From Oerskovia douganii (lineage in GTDB: Bacteria; Actinomycetota; Actinomycetes; Actinomycetales; Cellulomonadaceae): a DNA stretch of 64,000 nucleotides. Position 1 is the first letter of the stretch. Every line of letters starts with the position of its first letter. The stretch is from contig NZ_JACSPN010000006.1 of NCBI RefSeq assembly GCF_015142735.1, positions 124,001 to 188,000 on the forward strand, in the 5' to 3' direction. The notes beneath the pieces are model-generated. The model was not told the DNA's origin. It ran no database searches and saw only the letters and a list, made by a program, of their open reading frames with translations. A program made the translations under genes and the position numbers. Below are positions 1 through 8,496 of this stretch, in pieces.

Positions 1-880
1 AGACCACGGGAATCATCATGAGCACCTCCTTGCGCCCTCCCGATTCCATGAGGGAGCGTCGGCTCGCCTCCCGAACGTCCTGCGCCTGGGCACGAAGCAC
101 CTCCGCGAGCGGGGTACCCCGCTCGACGGCCACCGCGACGCCCTCGGCGAAACGCGTGAGGCTGGCCAACGACGTCCGGTCCGCGAGCCCCTCGAGCGCG
201 CGGGCCAGGGGCACGCCCGAACGGACCATCGAGAGCGTCGTCGACAGCTCTCTCGACATCTCGCCCCGCGCCATGGCCGCGACACGCTCCATCGCTGCGA
301 CAGGACCCTCCCCGGCGCCGACCGACAGGGCGAGCAGCTCCGCGATCGTGGGGAACTCCATGAGCATCCGCTCCTCGCGACGGGCGACCTGCCGTGAGAG
401 CAGGTGGTCGCAGCCGAGGAAGCCTCCCAGACCGCAGAACGCGACGAGCGCCACCAGGGCGACGGGTGACGACCCGCGGGTCGTGGCCAGGAGCAGGGCG
501 ACGAGCACGCCTCCGACGAGTCCCAGCACGGCCCAGACCACCTGCTGCGCGCGGAACTGGTCGACGCTCTCGGTACGTCCTGCCTGGTCGAGCCGACGGC
601 GGAGAGCCGGACGCGTCGAGCCGAACCTCTCGAGGGTCCTCCCGACCTCCGTGAGCCACGGCCCGACGAGGCGGTCGAGGGTCGGGAAGGTGGGACGCGC
701 CGTCGACTCCTCGAGCAGCGCCGACGTCGTCCCGAGCACCCGCAGGTACGGGCCGACGCGCTCGTCGAGACGAGCCCTCCTCGCCGCGAGGCGACCGACG
801 ACGACCAGGACCCCCCACGCGAACATCGCCCCCGCGACGGCCCCGAGCCACTCGAGCAGGCTCGGCCCGGCGCCGCTCAC
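1..880 (-). CDS. tadC: TadC-like type II secretion F protein (3' end outside window)
   Basis: Inner-membrane platform protein of a tad/flp pilus assembly system, second of two GspF-type proteins. The start is a GTG at 880 whose GTGA overlaps the TGA of the upstream tadB, a translationally coupled 4-bp overlap. The readable ~293 residues show an N-terminal membrane segment (after SGAGPSLLEWLGA), a cytoplasmic stretch, a hydrophobic pair near residues 105-145 (VVWAVLGLVGGVLVALLL), then the GspF domain with the EFPTIAELLALSVGAGEGP and SLARFAEGVAVA-type motifs. The C-terminal membrane helix and the stop lie beyond base 1. It follows tadA and tadB on the same strand, the usual actinobacterial order. 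The family is clear; the pilus function itself is inferred from neighbours. Confidence 0.88.
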   Translation of the reverse strand, partial: MSGAGPSLLEWLGAVAGAMFAWGVLVVVGRLAARRARLDERVGPYLRVLGTTSALLEESTARPTFPTLDRLVGPWLTEVGRTLERFGSTRPALRRRLDQAGRTESVDQFRAQQVVWAVLGLVGGVLVALLLATTRGSSPVALVALVAFCGLGGFLGCDHLLSRQVARREERMLMEFPTIAELLALSVGAGEGPVAAMERVAAMARGEMSRELSTTLSMVRSGVPLARALEGLADRTSLASLTRFAEGVAVAVERGTPLAEVLRAQAQDVREASRRSLMESGGRKEVLMMIPVV

Positions 881-1737
881 CGCAGCACCCGCACTTCCTC
901 GGGCAGTCGCCCGATCCGGCGCATGATCTGGTAGGCGACGACGGACGTGAGCGCACCGCAGCCCAGCACCACGGCGCCCTGGAGAGAGTTGTAGGCCTGC
1001 GCCGTCTCCGGCCTGGTGGCGAGCAGCGCGAGGACCACCCACGGCCCCGCCGCAGCGAGACGCGCGCCGTTCACGGTCCACGACTGTCGCGCCTCGAGCT
1101 CGCCCCGCGTCCTCGCGTCCTCGCGCAGGAACGTCGCGAGCGTCCTCAGCAGCCTGCCGAGGTCCGTGCCGCCCACCTCCCTCGTCATGCGCAACGACTC
1201 GACGATCCTGTCCGCGACAGGGTCCGCCAACCGTGCCTTCAAGGCGTCGAGGCAGTCACCGAAGCGCCCGCTCGCACGGAAGTCCTGCGCGAACCTGCTG
1301 AACGGCTCGCGCAGCTCGACCGGTCCCCGCTCCCCGAGCTGCCCCACCGCCTCCGGCAGCGAGAGACCTGCGCGCACCCCGGACGCCAGGTGGTCGACGA
1401 CCTCTGGCCACACGTCGCGCAGGCTCACACGTCGGCGACGGGCCCGCGAACGCACGAGCGCGGTGGGCAGCGCAGCGGCCATCGATGCGAAGCACGCGGC
1501 CACCGGCAGGGCCCGGGTGAGCGCGAGCGTGACCAGGAGGACCAGTGCTCCGAGCACCGTGCTCGCGGTGACCAGCGCGCGTGGTGTCAGCGAGGGGACG
1601 CCTGCGAGCACCAGGAGGTCCTGCGTCCTCGCCGACCACCCGTCGGTCCGACGAGGTGCACGCGGACCCGGTTCCCACCAGGACCACCAGACGCAGAACG
1701 CTCCGACCCCGAGCAGCAGGCCCGCCGCGACGCCCAT
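877..1737 (-). CDS. tadB: TadB-like type II secretion F family membrane protein
   Basis: 286-residue inner-membrane protein of the tad/flp pilus machine, expected to pair with TadC and contact the TadA ATPase. It has an N-terminal hydrophobic segment (residues 1-20), a hydrophobic pair around 58-95, the GspF/T2SSF core at about 105-225 (DVWPEVVDHLASGVRAGLSL, then REVGGTDLGRLL) and two C-terminal membrane helices at about 228-270. The ATG at 1737 lies 1 bp past the tadA stop and the stop overlaps the tadC GTG, so tadA-tadB-tadC are one operon. No pilin or TadE/F gene is visible; they would lie beyond the window's left edge if present. Confidence 0.9.
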   Translation of the reverse strand: MGVAAGLLLGVGAFCVWWSWWEPGPRAPRRTDGWSARTQDLLVLAGVPSLTPRALVTASTVLGALVLLVTLALTRALPVAACFASMAAALPTALVRSRARRRRVSLRDVWPEVVDHLASGVRAGLSLPEAVGQLGERGPVELREPFSRFAQDFRASGRFGDCLDALKARLADPVADRIVESLRMTREVGGTDLGRLLRTLATFLREDARTRGELEARQSWTVNGARLAAAGPWVVLALLATRPETAQAYNSLQGAVVLGCGALTSVVAYQIMRRIGRLPEEVRVLR

Positions 1738-1738
1738 C

Positions 1739-2986
1739 TCAGCCCGCCTCGCCGGCTCGTGGACCCGCCATCAGCGCGGCGAGGTCGATGCCGGCCCGAG
1801 CGAACCGGTCGCCGGCCGGCGGGAACCCGTCGCCCCGCACGAGGGCACCGGAGGCCCGGTGGAAGAGGTCCGAGACCTCGACCACCCCTTGCTCCACCCG
1901 GCCGGGGACCCCGACGATCTCCCGGACCTCCCGCCGACCGTCCACGGTCACGCCCAGGTGGACGACCACGTCCACGGCACCCGCCACCGTCGGGACCACG
2001 AAGCGGTCGGAGACGTTCTCCCCCGCGAGCAGCGGCAGGGTGCACATCTTCGAGACCGCCTCGCGGGCGGAGTTGGCGTGGATCGTGCACATGCCTGGAA
2101 CCCCCGCGTTCAGAGCGATGAGCAGGTCGAAGGCCTCCGCCTCCCGTACCTCACCGATGACGATCCGGTCCGGACGCATGCGCAGCGCCTCCTTGACGAG
2201 GCGTCGCAGCGGGATCTCGCCCGTGCCCTCCAGGCTGGGCTGGCGGCACTGCATCGAGACGAGGTCCCGCACCGCGAAACGCAGCTCGAACACCTCCTCG
2301 CACGTGATGACCCTCTGGTTCGGTGGGATCGATCCGGCGAGGGCGTTGAGCATGGTCGTCTTGCCCGCCTGGGTGGCACCCGCCACGAGGACGTTGAGGC
2401 CCGCCTGGACCGCGGCGTGCAGGAACGCCGCGGCGTGCGGCGTCAAGGATCCGAGCCTGACCAGGTGCTCCAGGTGCGAGGCCCGCACCACGTGCTTGCG
2501 GATGTTCACGGCGAAGTGCTCGCGGGTGACGTCCGGGATGACCACGTGCAGGCGTTCGCCCCCGGGCAGGGCCGCGTCGACGAACGGGCTCGAGAGATCG
2601 AGGCGCCGACCCGAGGACTTGAGCATCTGCTCGACGAGGTCGCGCACCTGGGCGGTCGTGAGGATGGTGGACGTGAGCTCGGCGTCCCCTCCCCGGGCGA
2701 CGAAGACCTGGGCGGGCGAGTTGATCCACACCTCCTCGACCTCCGGGTCGTCGAGGTACTTCTGGAGGGGGCCGAGCCCGGCGACCGCGTCGAGGACCGC
2801 GCGCACCGCGCCTGGGACGTCGGCGAGCGGTGGGACGGCGCCGAGGGCGGACCGGGTGTCGTAGTCGGCCAGGGCGTCGGCGACGAGCCGTTCGATGCCG
2901 GGCTTGTCCCGCAGGGGATCGACGCCTCGACGGCGGATCAGCTCGCGGACCTCGCCCTCGAGGATCGCCACTCCTGCGGTGCTCAT
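1739..2986 (-). CDS. tadA: TadA/CpaF-type pilus assembly ATPase
   Basis: 415-residue cytoplasmic secretion ATPase that powers Flp-type pilus assembly. The N-terminal region (1-~190) matches the CpaF regulatory domain, with the phrase DPEVEEVWINSP typical of the family. Walker A is GATQAGKT at residues 203-210, the Walker B-like stretch RIVIGEVRE at 274-282 with the catalytic Glu, and the His-box-like MCTIHANS follows near 300. The length agrees with CpaF proteins. First gene of the tadABC operon in this window; the region upstream (2987-3201) separates it from a divergent aminotransferase. The ATG at 2986 has only a weak GGAG upstream. Confidence 0.93.
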   Translation of the reverse strand: MSTAGVAILEGEVRELIRRRGVDPLRDKPGIERLVADALADYDTRSALGAVPPLADVPGAVRAVLDAVAGLGPLQKYLDDPEVEEVWINSPAQVFVARGGDAELTSTILTTAQVRDLVEQMLKSSGRRLDLSSPFVDAALPGGERLHVVIPDVTREHFAVNIRKHVVRASHLEHLVRLGSLTPHAAAFLHAAVQAGLNVLVAGATQAGKTTMLNALAGSIPPNQRVITCEEVFELRFAVRDLVSMQCRQPSLEGTGEIPLRRLVKEALRMRPDRIVIGEVREAEAFDLLIALNAGVPGMCTIHANSAREAVSKMCTLPLLAGENVSDRFVVPTVAGAVDVVVHLGVTVDGRREVREIVGVPGRVEQGVVEVSDLFHRASGALVRGDGFPPAGDRFARAGIDLAALMAGPRAGEAG

Positions 2987-3201
2987 CGTCGCGCCACGCT
3001 CCCCTGCGTCCCTGCGCGCCCCCCGCGCAGCACGACCACCCGGCGGGGTGGCTGCGCGCCGAGACTAGGGCACGACCGCCGGGGCGCGCACGCATCCTGT
3101 GGAAAAGTTCGGCAGATCCGCAGGATCCCGCGGTTCGGCCTCGGGCACGCGTCCAGGATGTGGTCAGTGTCGTCGTCGGCCGCAGGCGGCGGCCTGCCGT
3201 A

Positions 3202-3257
3202 CCCGGCACCCGGCACCCGGCACCCGGCACCCGGCACCCGGCACCCGGCACCCGGCA
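3202..3257. repeat. Tandem array of eight identical 7-bp units (CCCGGCA)
   Basis: Eight uninterrupted perfect copies of CCCGGCA fill 3202-3257 and run directly into TAGGGT, the presumed -10 box of the aminotransferase gene at 3270. The -35 position of that promoter therefore lies inside the array. Perfect short-unit repeats change copy number easily, so this is a candidate variable-number repeat. The opposite strand leads toward tadA. Confidence 0.95.
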
Positions 3258-3263
3258 TAGGGT
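3258..3263 (+). promoter_or_regulatory. -10 box TAGGGT, leaderless start of the aminotransferase
   Basis: TAGGGT is followed by a 6-nt spacer and the ATG at 3270. No Shine-Dalgarno sequence precedes the ATG. This spacing places the transcript start at or next to the start codon, as in leaderless actinobacterial mRNAs. It supports the long N-terminal start. Confidence 0.6.
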
Positions 3264-3269
3264 CGTCGC

Positions 3270-4664
3270 ATGTCCTCGACCACCCCCGCCAGCGACGATC
3301 GGCCCCAGGACCCGCAGCAGCAGGACCTGTCGGACGCGCCGCGCCAGGCCCAGCCGCGCCAGGCCCAGCCGCGCCAGGCCCAGCCGCGCCGCGCCCAGCC
3401 GCGCGACGCCCAGCCGCACCAGGCGCCCCGTCCCCAGGTGCCCGGCCGCTGGCGCACCGCAGCCGCCGCGACGGGCCTGCTGCGTCCCGACGGCACGGTC
3501 GCGTCGACGATCTTCGCGGAGATGACGAACCTCGCGGCGCGCACGGGCGCGATCAACCTGGGCCAGGGCTTCCCGGACGTGGACGGCCCGCACGCGATCA
3601 AGGCGGCCGCGATCCGCGCGATCGAGCACGGGCACAACCAGTACCCGCCCGGCACGGGCACCCCCGAGCTGCGCCGCGCGGTCGCGGACCACCAGCGTCG
3701 GCGCTACGGCCTGGACGTGGACCCGGACACCGAGGTCCTCGTCACGACGGGCGCGACCGAGGCGCTCGCCGCGACGATCCTGGCGCTCGCCGGGCCGGGG
3801 GACGAGGTCGTGACCCTGGAGCCCTTCTACGACTCGCACGCGGCGTGCATCGCGCTCGCGGGGGCCACGCACGTGACCGTGCCGCTCCACCCGACCCCGG
3901 ACGGGTTCCGCCTCGACCCTGCCCAGGTGCGTGCCGCCGTCGGGCCGCGGACGCGGCTGGTCCTGGTCAACACGCCGCACAACCCGACCGGGACCGTCCT
4001 GACGTGCGCCGAGCTGCAGGTTGTCGCGGACGCGGCCCGCGCGGTCGACGCGATCGTCGTGACGGACGAGGTCTACGAGCACCTCGTGTACGACGACGCG
4101 GTGCACGTGCCCGTCGCGTCCTTGCCGGGCATGGCCGAGCGGACGATCACCATCTCGTCGGCGGGCAAGACCTTCTCGTTCACGGGGTGGAAGGTCGGCT
4201 GGCTGCACGGTCCCGCGCACCTCGTGGAGGCGGTGCGGACGGTCAAGCAGTTCCTGACGTACACGTCGGGTTCACCGTTCCAGCCCGCGATCGCCCAGGC
4301 CCTGGCCGACGACGAGGCGCCACGGGCCCTGGCCGCGTCGCTCGCGACCCGGCGCGACCTGCTGTGCGAGGGGCTCGTGTCGGCGGGCTTCGAGGTCGTC
4401 GTGCCGCGCGGTACGTACTTCGTGGTCGCGGACGGCGCCCCGCTGGGCTTCGACGACGGCGTCGAGCTGTGCCGCCGGCTGCCCGGGCTCGCGGGGGTCG
4501 TGGCCGTCCCGGTGAGCGCGTTCTGCCGTGCGCCCGGCACGGACGAGGCGTCCGGCCCGACGGCGGCGCTCGCCCTGGCGTCGCGGGTCCGCTTCACGTT
4601 CGTCAAGCGCGAGGACGTGCTGCGTGACGCCGTGCGGCGGTTGGGGGCCCTGCGCTCGACGTGA
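3270..4664 (+). CDS. PLP-dependent class I/II aminotransferase with repeat-rich N-terminal extension
   Basis: 464-residue fold-type I PLP enzyme. The core (about residue 55 onward) has INLGQGFPDVDGP, NTPHNPTG and the Schiff-base Lys in ISSAGKTFSFTGWKVGW. These are hallmarks of the kynurenine/methionine aminotransferase-like branch, which in actinobacteria includes enzymes named DapC (N-succinyl-diaminopimelate aminotransferase). Substrate cannot be fixed from sequence. Residues 1-~52 are an unusual hydrophilic tail with the pentapeptide repeat (R)QAQP, encoded by 15-bp DNA repeats. The ATG at 3270 is supported by the -10 box at 3258-3263, so the tail is probably translated. The gene is convergent with the LCP gene, only 17 bp away. 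Confidence 0.85.
   Translation: MSSTTPASDDRPQDPQQQDLSDAPRQAQPRQAQPRQAQPRRAQPRDAQPHQAPRPQVPGRWRTAAAATGLLRPDGTVASTIFAEMTNLAARTGAINLGQGFPDVDGPHAIKAAAIRAIEHGHNQYPPGTGTPELRRAVADHQRRRYGLDVDPDTEVLVTTGATEALAATILALAGPGDEVVTLEPFYDSHAACIALAGATHVTVPLHPTPDGFRLDPAQVRAAVGPRTRLVLVNTPHNPTGTVLTCAELQVVADAARAVDAIVVTDEVYEHLVYDDAVHVPVASLPGMAERTITISSAGKTFSFTGWKVGWLHGPAHLVEAVRTVKQFLTYTSGSPFQPAIAQALADDEAPRALAASLATRRDLLCEGLVSAGFEVVVPRGTYFVVADGAPLGFDDGVELCRRLPGLAGVVAVPVSAFCRAPGTDEASGPTAALALASRVRFTFVKREDVLRDAVRRLGALRST
3341..3415 (+). repeat. Five 15-bp tandem units inside the aminotransferase N-terminus
   Basis: Three perfect copies of GCGCCAGGCCCAGCC (3341-3385) and two diverged copies (3386-3415) encode the Gln/Pro/Arg-rich repeats of the N-terminal tail. 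The unit is a multiple of three, so expansion or contraction keeps the frame. It lies only 84 bp downstream of the heptamer array. Confidence 0.9.
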
Positions 4665-4681
4665 GCGCAGGACCTCGACGA

Positions 4682-6025
4682 TCAGGTCTCGCAGACGCCG
4701 GGCAGGCGGGGCGCGTCCTGCTCGACCGGTGTGGCCGGGGTCTCGGTCCCGGTGCCGGTCTCGCCCGTCGCGGCGCCGGTGTCCCCTCCGGTCGCTGCAC
4801 CCGTCGTGTCGCCACCGGTCGCCGTGCCGGTGTCGCCACCGGTGGCAGCGCCCGTGTCGCCACCGGTCGCCGTGTCGCCACCGGTGTTCGGGGTCGTGGC
4901 GTCGTCGCGCGGGTCGGCGGGTGCCTTCTCGTGGCCGGGCGGCGCCTCGTCGGCGGCCATGCGGTCCCAGATCGCCTGGGCGTCCTTGGTCCACACGACA
5001 CGGTTCTTGTTGGACGGCGCCTGGACCACGGGCAGCTCGGTGAAGACGATCTCGTTGGTGTCGATGTCCTTGAGGGAGAACGCGAGGCCGGCGAGGGAGT
5101 CGAGGCCGGCCAGGGACGGGCTCGCGCTCACCGATCCGAGCACGGCCTTGATCGTGGCGTAGAGCTGCGGCGCGTTGGTGATGACGTTCTTCGACAGGAC
5201 CTCGCGCAGCATCGAGTCGATGAAGGCCTGCTGGCGCGGGATGCGCGTCAGGTCGCTGCCCATCTCGAGCCCCATGCCCTTGCCGTGGCGGGCCCGCAGG
5301 TAGCTGATCGCCTGGTCGCCCGTCAGGGTGGTCTCCCCCGCGGGGAGGTCGAGGGTCCCGTACCTCGGGTTCTCCTTCATGGCCTCCGGCAGGCACATCC
5401 GCACGCCGCCCAGCGCGTTGACGACGTTCACGACGCCGTTCATCTTCACCACGACGTGGTCGGTGATCTCCAGGCCGGTGAGCGACTGGACGGTCGTGAT
5501 GGTGCAGGCCGCGGCACCGATCATGTTCTCGTCGTTCCCCGCGCCGATCTGGAAGGCCTCGTTGAACATCGCGCCCCTGCGCGGCTCCGTGGTCGAGCCG
5601 TCGGCCAGGTTGCACGAGGGGATGTCGACGAGCGAGTCGCGCGGGATCGAGACGACCTCCATGCGGCTGCGGTCGCCCGAGACGTGCACGACGAACGTCG
5701 TGTCCGAGCGCATGCCGTCTTCCTCGCCCGCGATCGCGGCGTTCTCCGCGTCGCGGTAGTCCGTGCCCATGACGAGGATGTTGAGGGCCTTGCCCGCGAA
5801 CGGGTCGTCAGGGTCCCGGGGCTCGGCCGACCCCCCTGCGACGAGGCCCGAGACGTCGCTCACGTCGAGCGAGTTCTGCATGTCCGCGTACGTCGCCACG
5901 GCGCCCGTCCCGACGAAGGCGAGTCCGGCCGTCGCCACCATTCCGACGACGCGGGACACCGCGTGCGAGCGTTGCGAGCGCGCGTGATGAGGGCCGCTCT
6001 TCGGGGCGGTCTTCGGGCTGGGCAT
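4682..6025 (-). CDS. LytR-CpsA-Psr (LCP) family cell-wall polymer ligase
   Basis: 447-residue membrane-anchored enzyme of the LCP family, which transfers lipid-linked polymers such as arabinogalactan or teichoic acid to peptidoglycan on the outer face of the membrane. A short cytoplasmic N-terminus with many basic residues precedes a helix at ~28-46. The LCP domain follows, with NILVMGTD, RSDTTFVVHV, SIPRDS, MNGVVNVVNALGGV, YLRARH and RIPRQQAFI in order. The C-terminal ~75 residues are a low-complexity tail with five GGDT units (GGDTGAAT type) ending in PRLPGVCET. The start is set by the -10 box 6 nt upstream. Specific acceptor polymer is unknown. Confidence 0.93.
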   Translation of the reverse strand: MPSPKTAPKSGPHHARSQRSHAVSRVVGMVATAGLAFVGTGAVATYADMQNSLDVSDVSGLVAGGSAEPRDPDDPFAGKALNILVMGTDYRDAENAAIAGEEDGMRSDTTFVVHVSGDRSRMEVVSIPRDSLVDIPSCNLADGSTTEPRRGAMFNEAFQIGAGNDENMIGAAACTITTVQSLTGLEITDHVVVKMNGVVNVVNALGGVRMCLPEAMKENPRYGTLDLPAGETTLTGDQAISYLRARHGKGMGLEMGSDLTRIPRQQAFIDSMLREVLSKNVITNAPQLYATIKAVLGSVSASPSLAGLDSLAGLAFSLKDIDTNEIVFTELPVVQAPSNKNRVVWTKDAQAIWDRMAADEAPPGHEKAPADPRDDATTPNTGGDTATGGDTGAATGGDTGTATGGDTTGAATGGDTGAATGETGTGTETPATPVEQDAPRLPGVCET

Positions 6026-6031
6026 GGGATG

Positions 6032-6037
6032 AGCCTA
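6032..6037 (-). promoter_or_regulatory. -10 box TAGGCT, leaderless start of the LCP gene
   Basis: On the minus strand TAGGCT is followed by the 6-nt spacer CATCCC and the ATG at 6025. No ribosome binding site is present. Confidence 0.6.
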
Positions 6038-6126
6038 GGCCCACCACAGGGGTGCAGGCTTCGCGTCGTGCAAAGGAACTGTGAAATGTCCTGACGAACC
6101 GGGGTGATTCCTGGCCGAGGACCGGG

Positions 6127-7410
6127 TCACGCCGGCATGTGCCAGCCACCCTTGCGGAAGGCGGGTGTCGCCAGCCCGAGCACGAGCAGGGACGCCACGA
6201 CTGCCCCCAGCATGACGGCGCTCATCGCGATCTCGTCGCCGCCGAGCACACCGACGAGCGGGCTCACGAGACCGGCGACGCCGGCCTGGAACGCCCCGAT
6301 GACCGCGGCCGCGGTGCCCGCCCGCTCGCCGTGACGGGTCAGCGCGAGCGCCGACGCGTTGGCCGGGATGAGGCCCTGGAGCGCGAGGGTGAGCCACAGC
6401 GCGACCAGGAGCCCGATCAGGCCACCGGCGCCCGTGAGCGCGACGACGAGCAGCCCCACGGCGAACACGCCCTGGAGCACCAGGGCCGTGCGCAGGATCC
6501 GGATGGGGGCGACCCTGCGCACCAGCGAGGCGTTGACCTGTGCGGAGATCACCAGGCCGATCCCGTTGACGGCGAAGAGCACCGCGAACTGCTGGTGCGT
6601 GAGCCCGTAGCCCTCCTGCAGCACGAACGGCGAGCCGACGACGTAGCTCATGAGGACGGCCATGCCGAGCCCGGGCAGCACGGCCAGGGCGAGGAAGTGC
6701 CGGTCCTTGAGGAGCGCGCCGTAGCCGCGGAAGACGCTGCCGACCCCGCCGGTCTGGCGGCGCTCGGTCTCGAGGGTCTCGGGCATGAAGCGCAGCACGA
6801 TCAGTGCGAGCAGGGCCCCGAGCACGGCGAGGACCCAGAACACCCAGCGCCACGTCCCGTGCGAGGCGATGAGCGACCCGAACGAGGGGGCGAGGAGGGG
6901 CGCGAGCCCGATCACGAGCATCAGGCGGGACAGGATGCGGGCGGCGTCCGAGCCGGTGAACCGGTCGCGGATGACCGCGATCGAGACGACCTGGGCCGAG
7001 GCGTTGAAGAAGCCCTGCAGCACCCGCAGCGCGACGAGCCACCCGATGCCGGGCACGACCGCGCAGAGGATCGACGTGACGACGTGGAGAGAGAGCCCGA
7101 TGATCACGGGCGCCCGTCGGCCGTAGCGGTCGGACAGCGGCCCGATCACGAGCTGGCCGAAGGCGCCGCCGACGAGCATCCCCGCGAGGGTGAGCTGCGC
7201 CATGGCGGGGCTGGTCCCGAGGTCCGTCGCGACGTCCGGCAGGAGCGGCAGGTACATGTCCACCGTGAACGCCGGGAGCGTCGCGAGCGCGCCGAGCAGC
7301 AGGACCCACTTGACGGTCGACCGGCCGGGGCGTCCGTTCGTGGCAACGGGTTCCGGGGTGGAGCGGGGGGCCGGCGGGGTGGGTGCAGTTCCTGCCGGGG
7401 GTGTCTCCAT
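6127..7410 (-). CDS. Bcr/CflA-type multidrug MFS transporter (DHA1 family)
   Basis: Major-facilitator drug:H+ antiporter with 12 predicted membrane helices. It shows the DHA1 features DMYLPLLPDVATDLGTS in TM1 and LVIGPLSDRYGRRAPVI in the TM2-3 loop. Best matches by motif are Bcr/CflA proteins, associated with bicyclomycin, chloramphenicol or sulfonamide efflux; substrate is not predictable. I place the start at the ATG at 7410 (METPPAG, 427 residues) because TATGAT, a near-perfect -10 box, sits 7 nt upstream. Upstream in-frame starts at 7422 (ATG) and 7440 (GTG) have no supporting signal. Convergent with nothing; head-to-head with the SRAP gene. Confidence 0.88.
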   Translation of the reverse strand: METPPAGTAPTPPAPRSTPEPVATNGRPGRSTVKWVLLLGALATLPAFTVDMYLPLLPDVATDLGTSPAMAQLTLAGMLVGGAFGQLVIGPLSDRYGRRAPVIIGLSLHVVTSILCAVVPGIGWLVALRVLQGFFNASAQVVSIAVIRDRFTGSDAARILSRLMLVIGLAPLLAPSFGSLIASHGTWRWVFWVLAVLGALLALIVLRFMPETLETERRQTGGVGSVFRGYGALLKDRHFLALAVLPGLGMAVLMSYVVGSPFVLQEGYGLTHQQFAVLFAVNGIGLVISAQVNASLVRRVAPIRILRTALVLQGVFAVGLLVVALTGAGGLIGLLVALWLTLALQGLIPANASALALTRHGERAGTAAAVIGAFQAGVAGLVSPLVGVLGGDEIAMSAVMLGAVVASLLVLGLATPAFRKGGWHMPA

Positions 7411-7417
7411 GGGTTCG

Positions 7418-7423
7418 ATCATA
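7418..7423 (-). promoter_or_regulatory. -10 box TATGAT for the Bcr/CflA transporter
   Basis: TATGAT followed by CGAACCC and the ATG at 7410. The spacing of 7 nt suggests a leaderless mRNA and decides between three in-frame starts. Confidence 0.55.
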
Positions 7424-7677
7424 ACGATTCGACGGACCACCGACCCCCGGATTCGGCCCCAGGTTTCGTGACGTGCCCGACGCCGCAGCTCGGCCCGCGC
7501 CCCGCCCCTCGCCGTTCAGTCAGCGGCCGGCGGCGCCCAGCGGCGCCCACCCGCGGCCGGCGGCAGCGGCTGCCAGCGCCGACCGGCGGCGGCCAAGCGG
7601 CACCGGGCGCCGAACCTGGCGCCGCGGATCGTGTGCGGGCGCGCACGGCGTGGGTGGCACGGGGCATCCTGGGAGAC

Positions 7678-8421
7678 ATGTGCGGACGCTACGCCTCCTT
7701 CCGGGACGCCCAGGACCTCGCCGACGAGTTCGCGATCGCGGACCTCGCCGACGACGCGCGCCTCCTGCCGCCCTCGTGGAACGTCGCCCCGACCGACCCC
7801 GTGCGGATCGTGGTCGAGCGCGCGGCCAAGGACACGGGCGAGGTCCGGCGGTCGCTGCGCGTGGCCCGCTGGGGCCTCGTGCCGAGCTGGGCCAAGGACC
7901 CGGGCGTCGGGGCGCGCATGATCAACGCGCGCGCCGAGTCCCTCCTGGACAAGCCCGCGTTCGCCAAGCCGTTCGCGGCCCGGCGCTGCCTGGTGCCGGC
8001 CGACGGGTACTACGAGTGGCGCCGTATCGAGACTCCCCCTGCCCCGGGATCCACCGCCCGCAGGCCCACGGTGACCAAGCAGCCGTTCTTCATCCACCCG
8101 GACGGGCCGACGGTCGCGGCCTTCGCGGGCCTCTACGAGTTCTGGCGGGACCCCGCCAAGGCCGACGACGATCCCACCCGCTGGCTCGTCTCGACGACGA
8201 TCATCACGACCGACGCGGCACCGGCGCTCGCCTCGATCCACGACCGCATGCCGCTCACGCTCGCCCCGGACCGGTGGGACGCGTGGCTCGACCCTGCGGT
8301 CGGCAAGGACGAGGCGGCCGGGCTCCTGGTCGCCCCCGAGGTCCGCATGGAGGCCCAAGAGGTCGCGCCGCTCGTCAACAGCGTCGCGAACAACGGACCG
8401 GAGCTCGTGCGCGCGCTCTGA
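7678..8421 (+). CDS. SRAP (YedK/HMCES) family abasic-site processing protein
   Basis: 247-residue SRAP protein. The family covalently traps abasic sites in single-stranded DNA through the N-terminal cysteine, protecting replication forks. The start ATG at 7678 makes Cys2 the residue exposed after Met removal (MCGRYA), as required. Other conserved parts are the PSWNVAPTDP segment with the active-site Asn (residue ~38), the WGLVPSWAKDP segment, INARAES, RCLVPADGYYEW with the catalytic Glu, and the His of SIHDRMPL. An insertion at about residues 125-140 is Pro/Thr-rich. It is transcribed divergently from the MFS gene; the 7441-7677 spacer shows no gene. Role inferred from family. Confidence 0.95.
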   Translation: MCGRYASFRDAQDLADEFAIADLADDARLLPPSWNVAPTDPVRIVVERAAKDTGEVRRSLRVARWGLVPSWAKDPGVGARMINARAESLLDKPAFAKPFAARRCLVPADGYYEWRRIETPPAPGSTARRPTVTKQPFFIHPDGPTVAAFAGLYEFWRDPAKADDDPTRWLVSTTIITTDAAPALASIHDRMPLTLAPDRWDAWLDPAVGKDEAAGLLVAPEVRMEAQEVAPLVNSVANNGPELVRAL

Positions 8422-8461
8422 CGCCCGTCCAGGGCCGGCCCCCGTCCAGGACGGACGGGCG
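8422..8461. terminator. Inverted repeat between convergent SRAP and cyclase genes
   Basis: Arms CGCCCGTCC (8422-8430) and GGACGGGCG (8453-8461) are perfectly complementary over 9 bp with a 22-nt loop containing GGCCGGCC. No T-tract. A probable bidirectional terminator by position. Confidence 0.45.
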
Positions 8462-8496
8462 CCCAGGAACGGCGAGCGCCGCGGCTCCGGTCTCCC

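Noticed and set aside
3202-3257. CRISPR-like repeat
   Set aside because: Units are 7 bp with no spacers between them; it is a simple tandem array.
1016-4627. Very long open frames antisense or shifted to tad and aminotransferase genes
   Set aside because: GC-rich third positions keep shadow frames open; the composition (Arg/Pro/Gly-heavy), lack of domains and overlap with recognised genes show they are not real.
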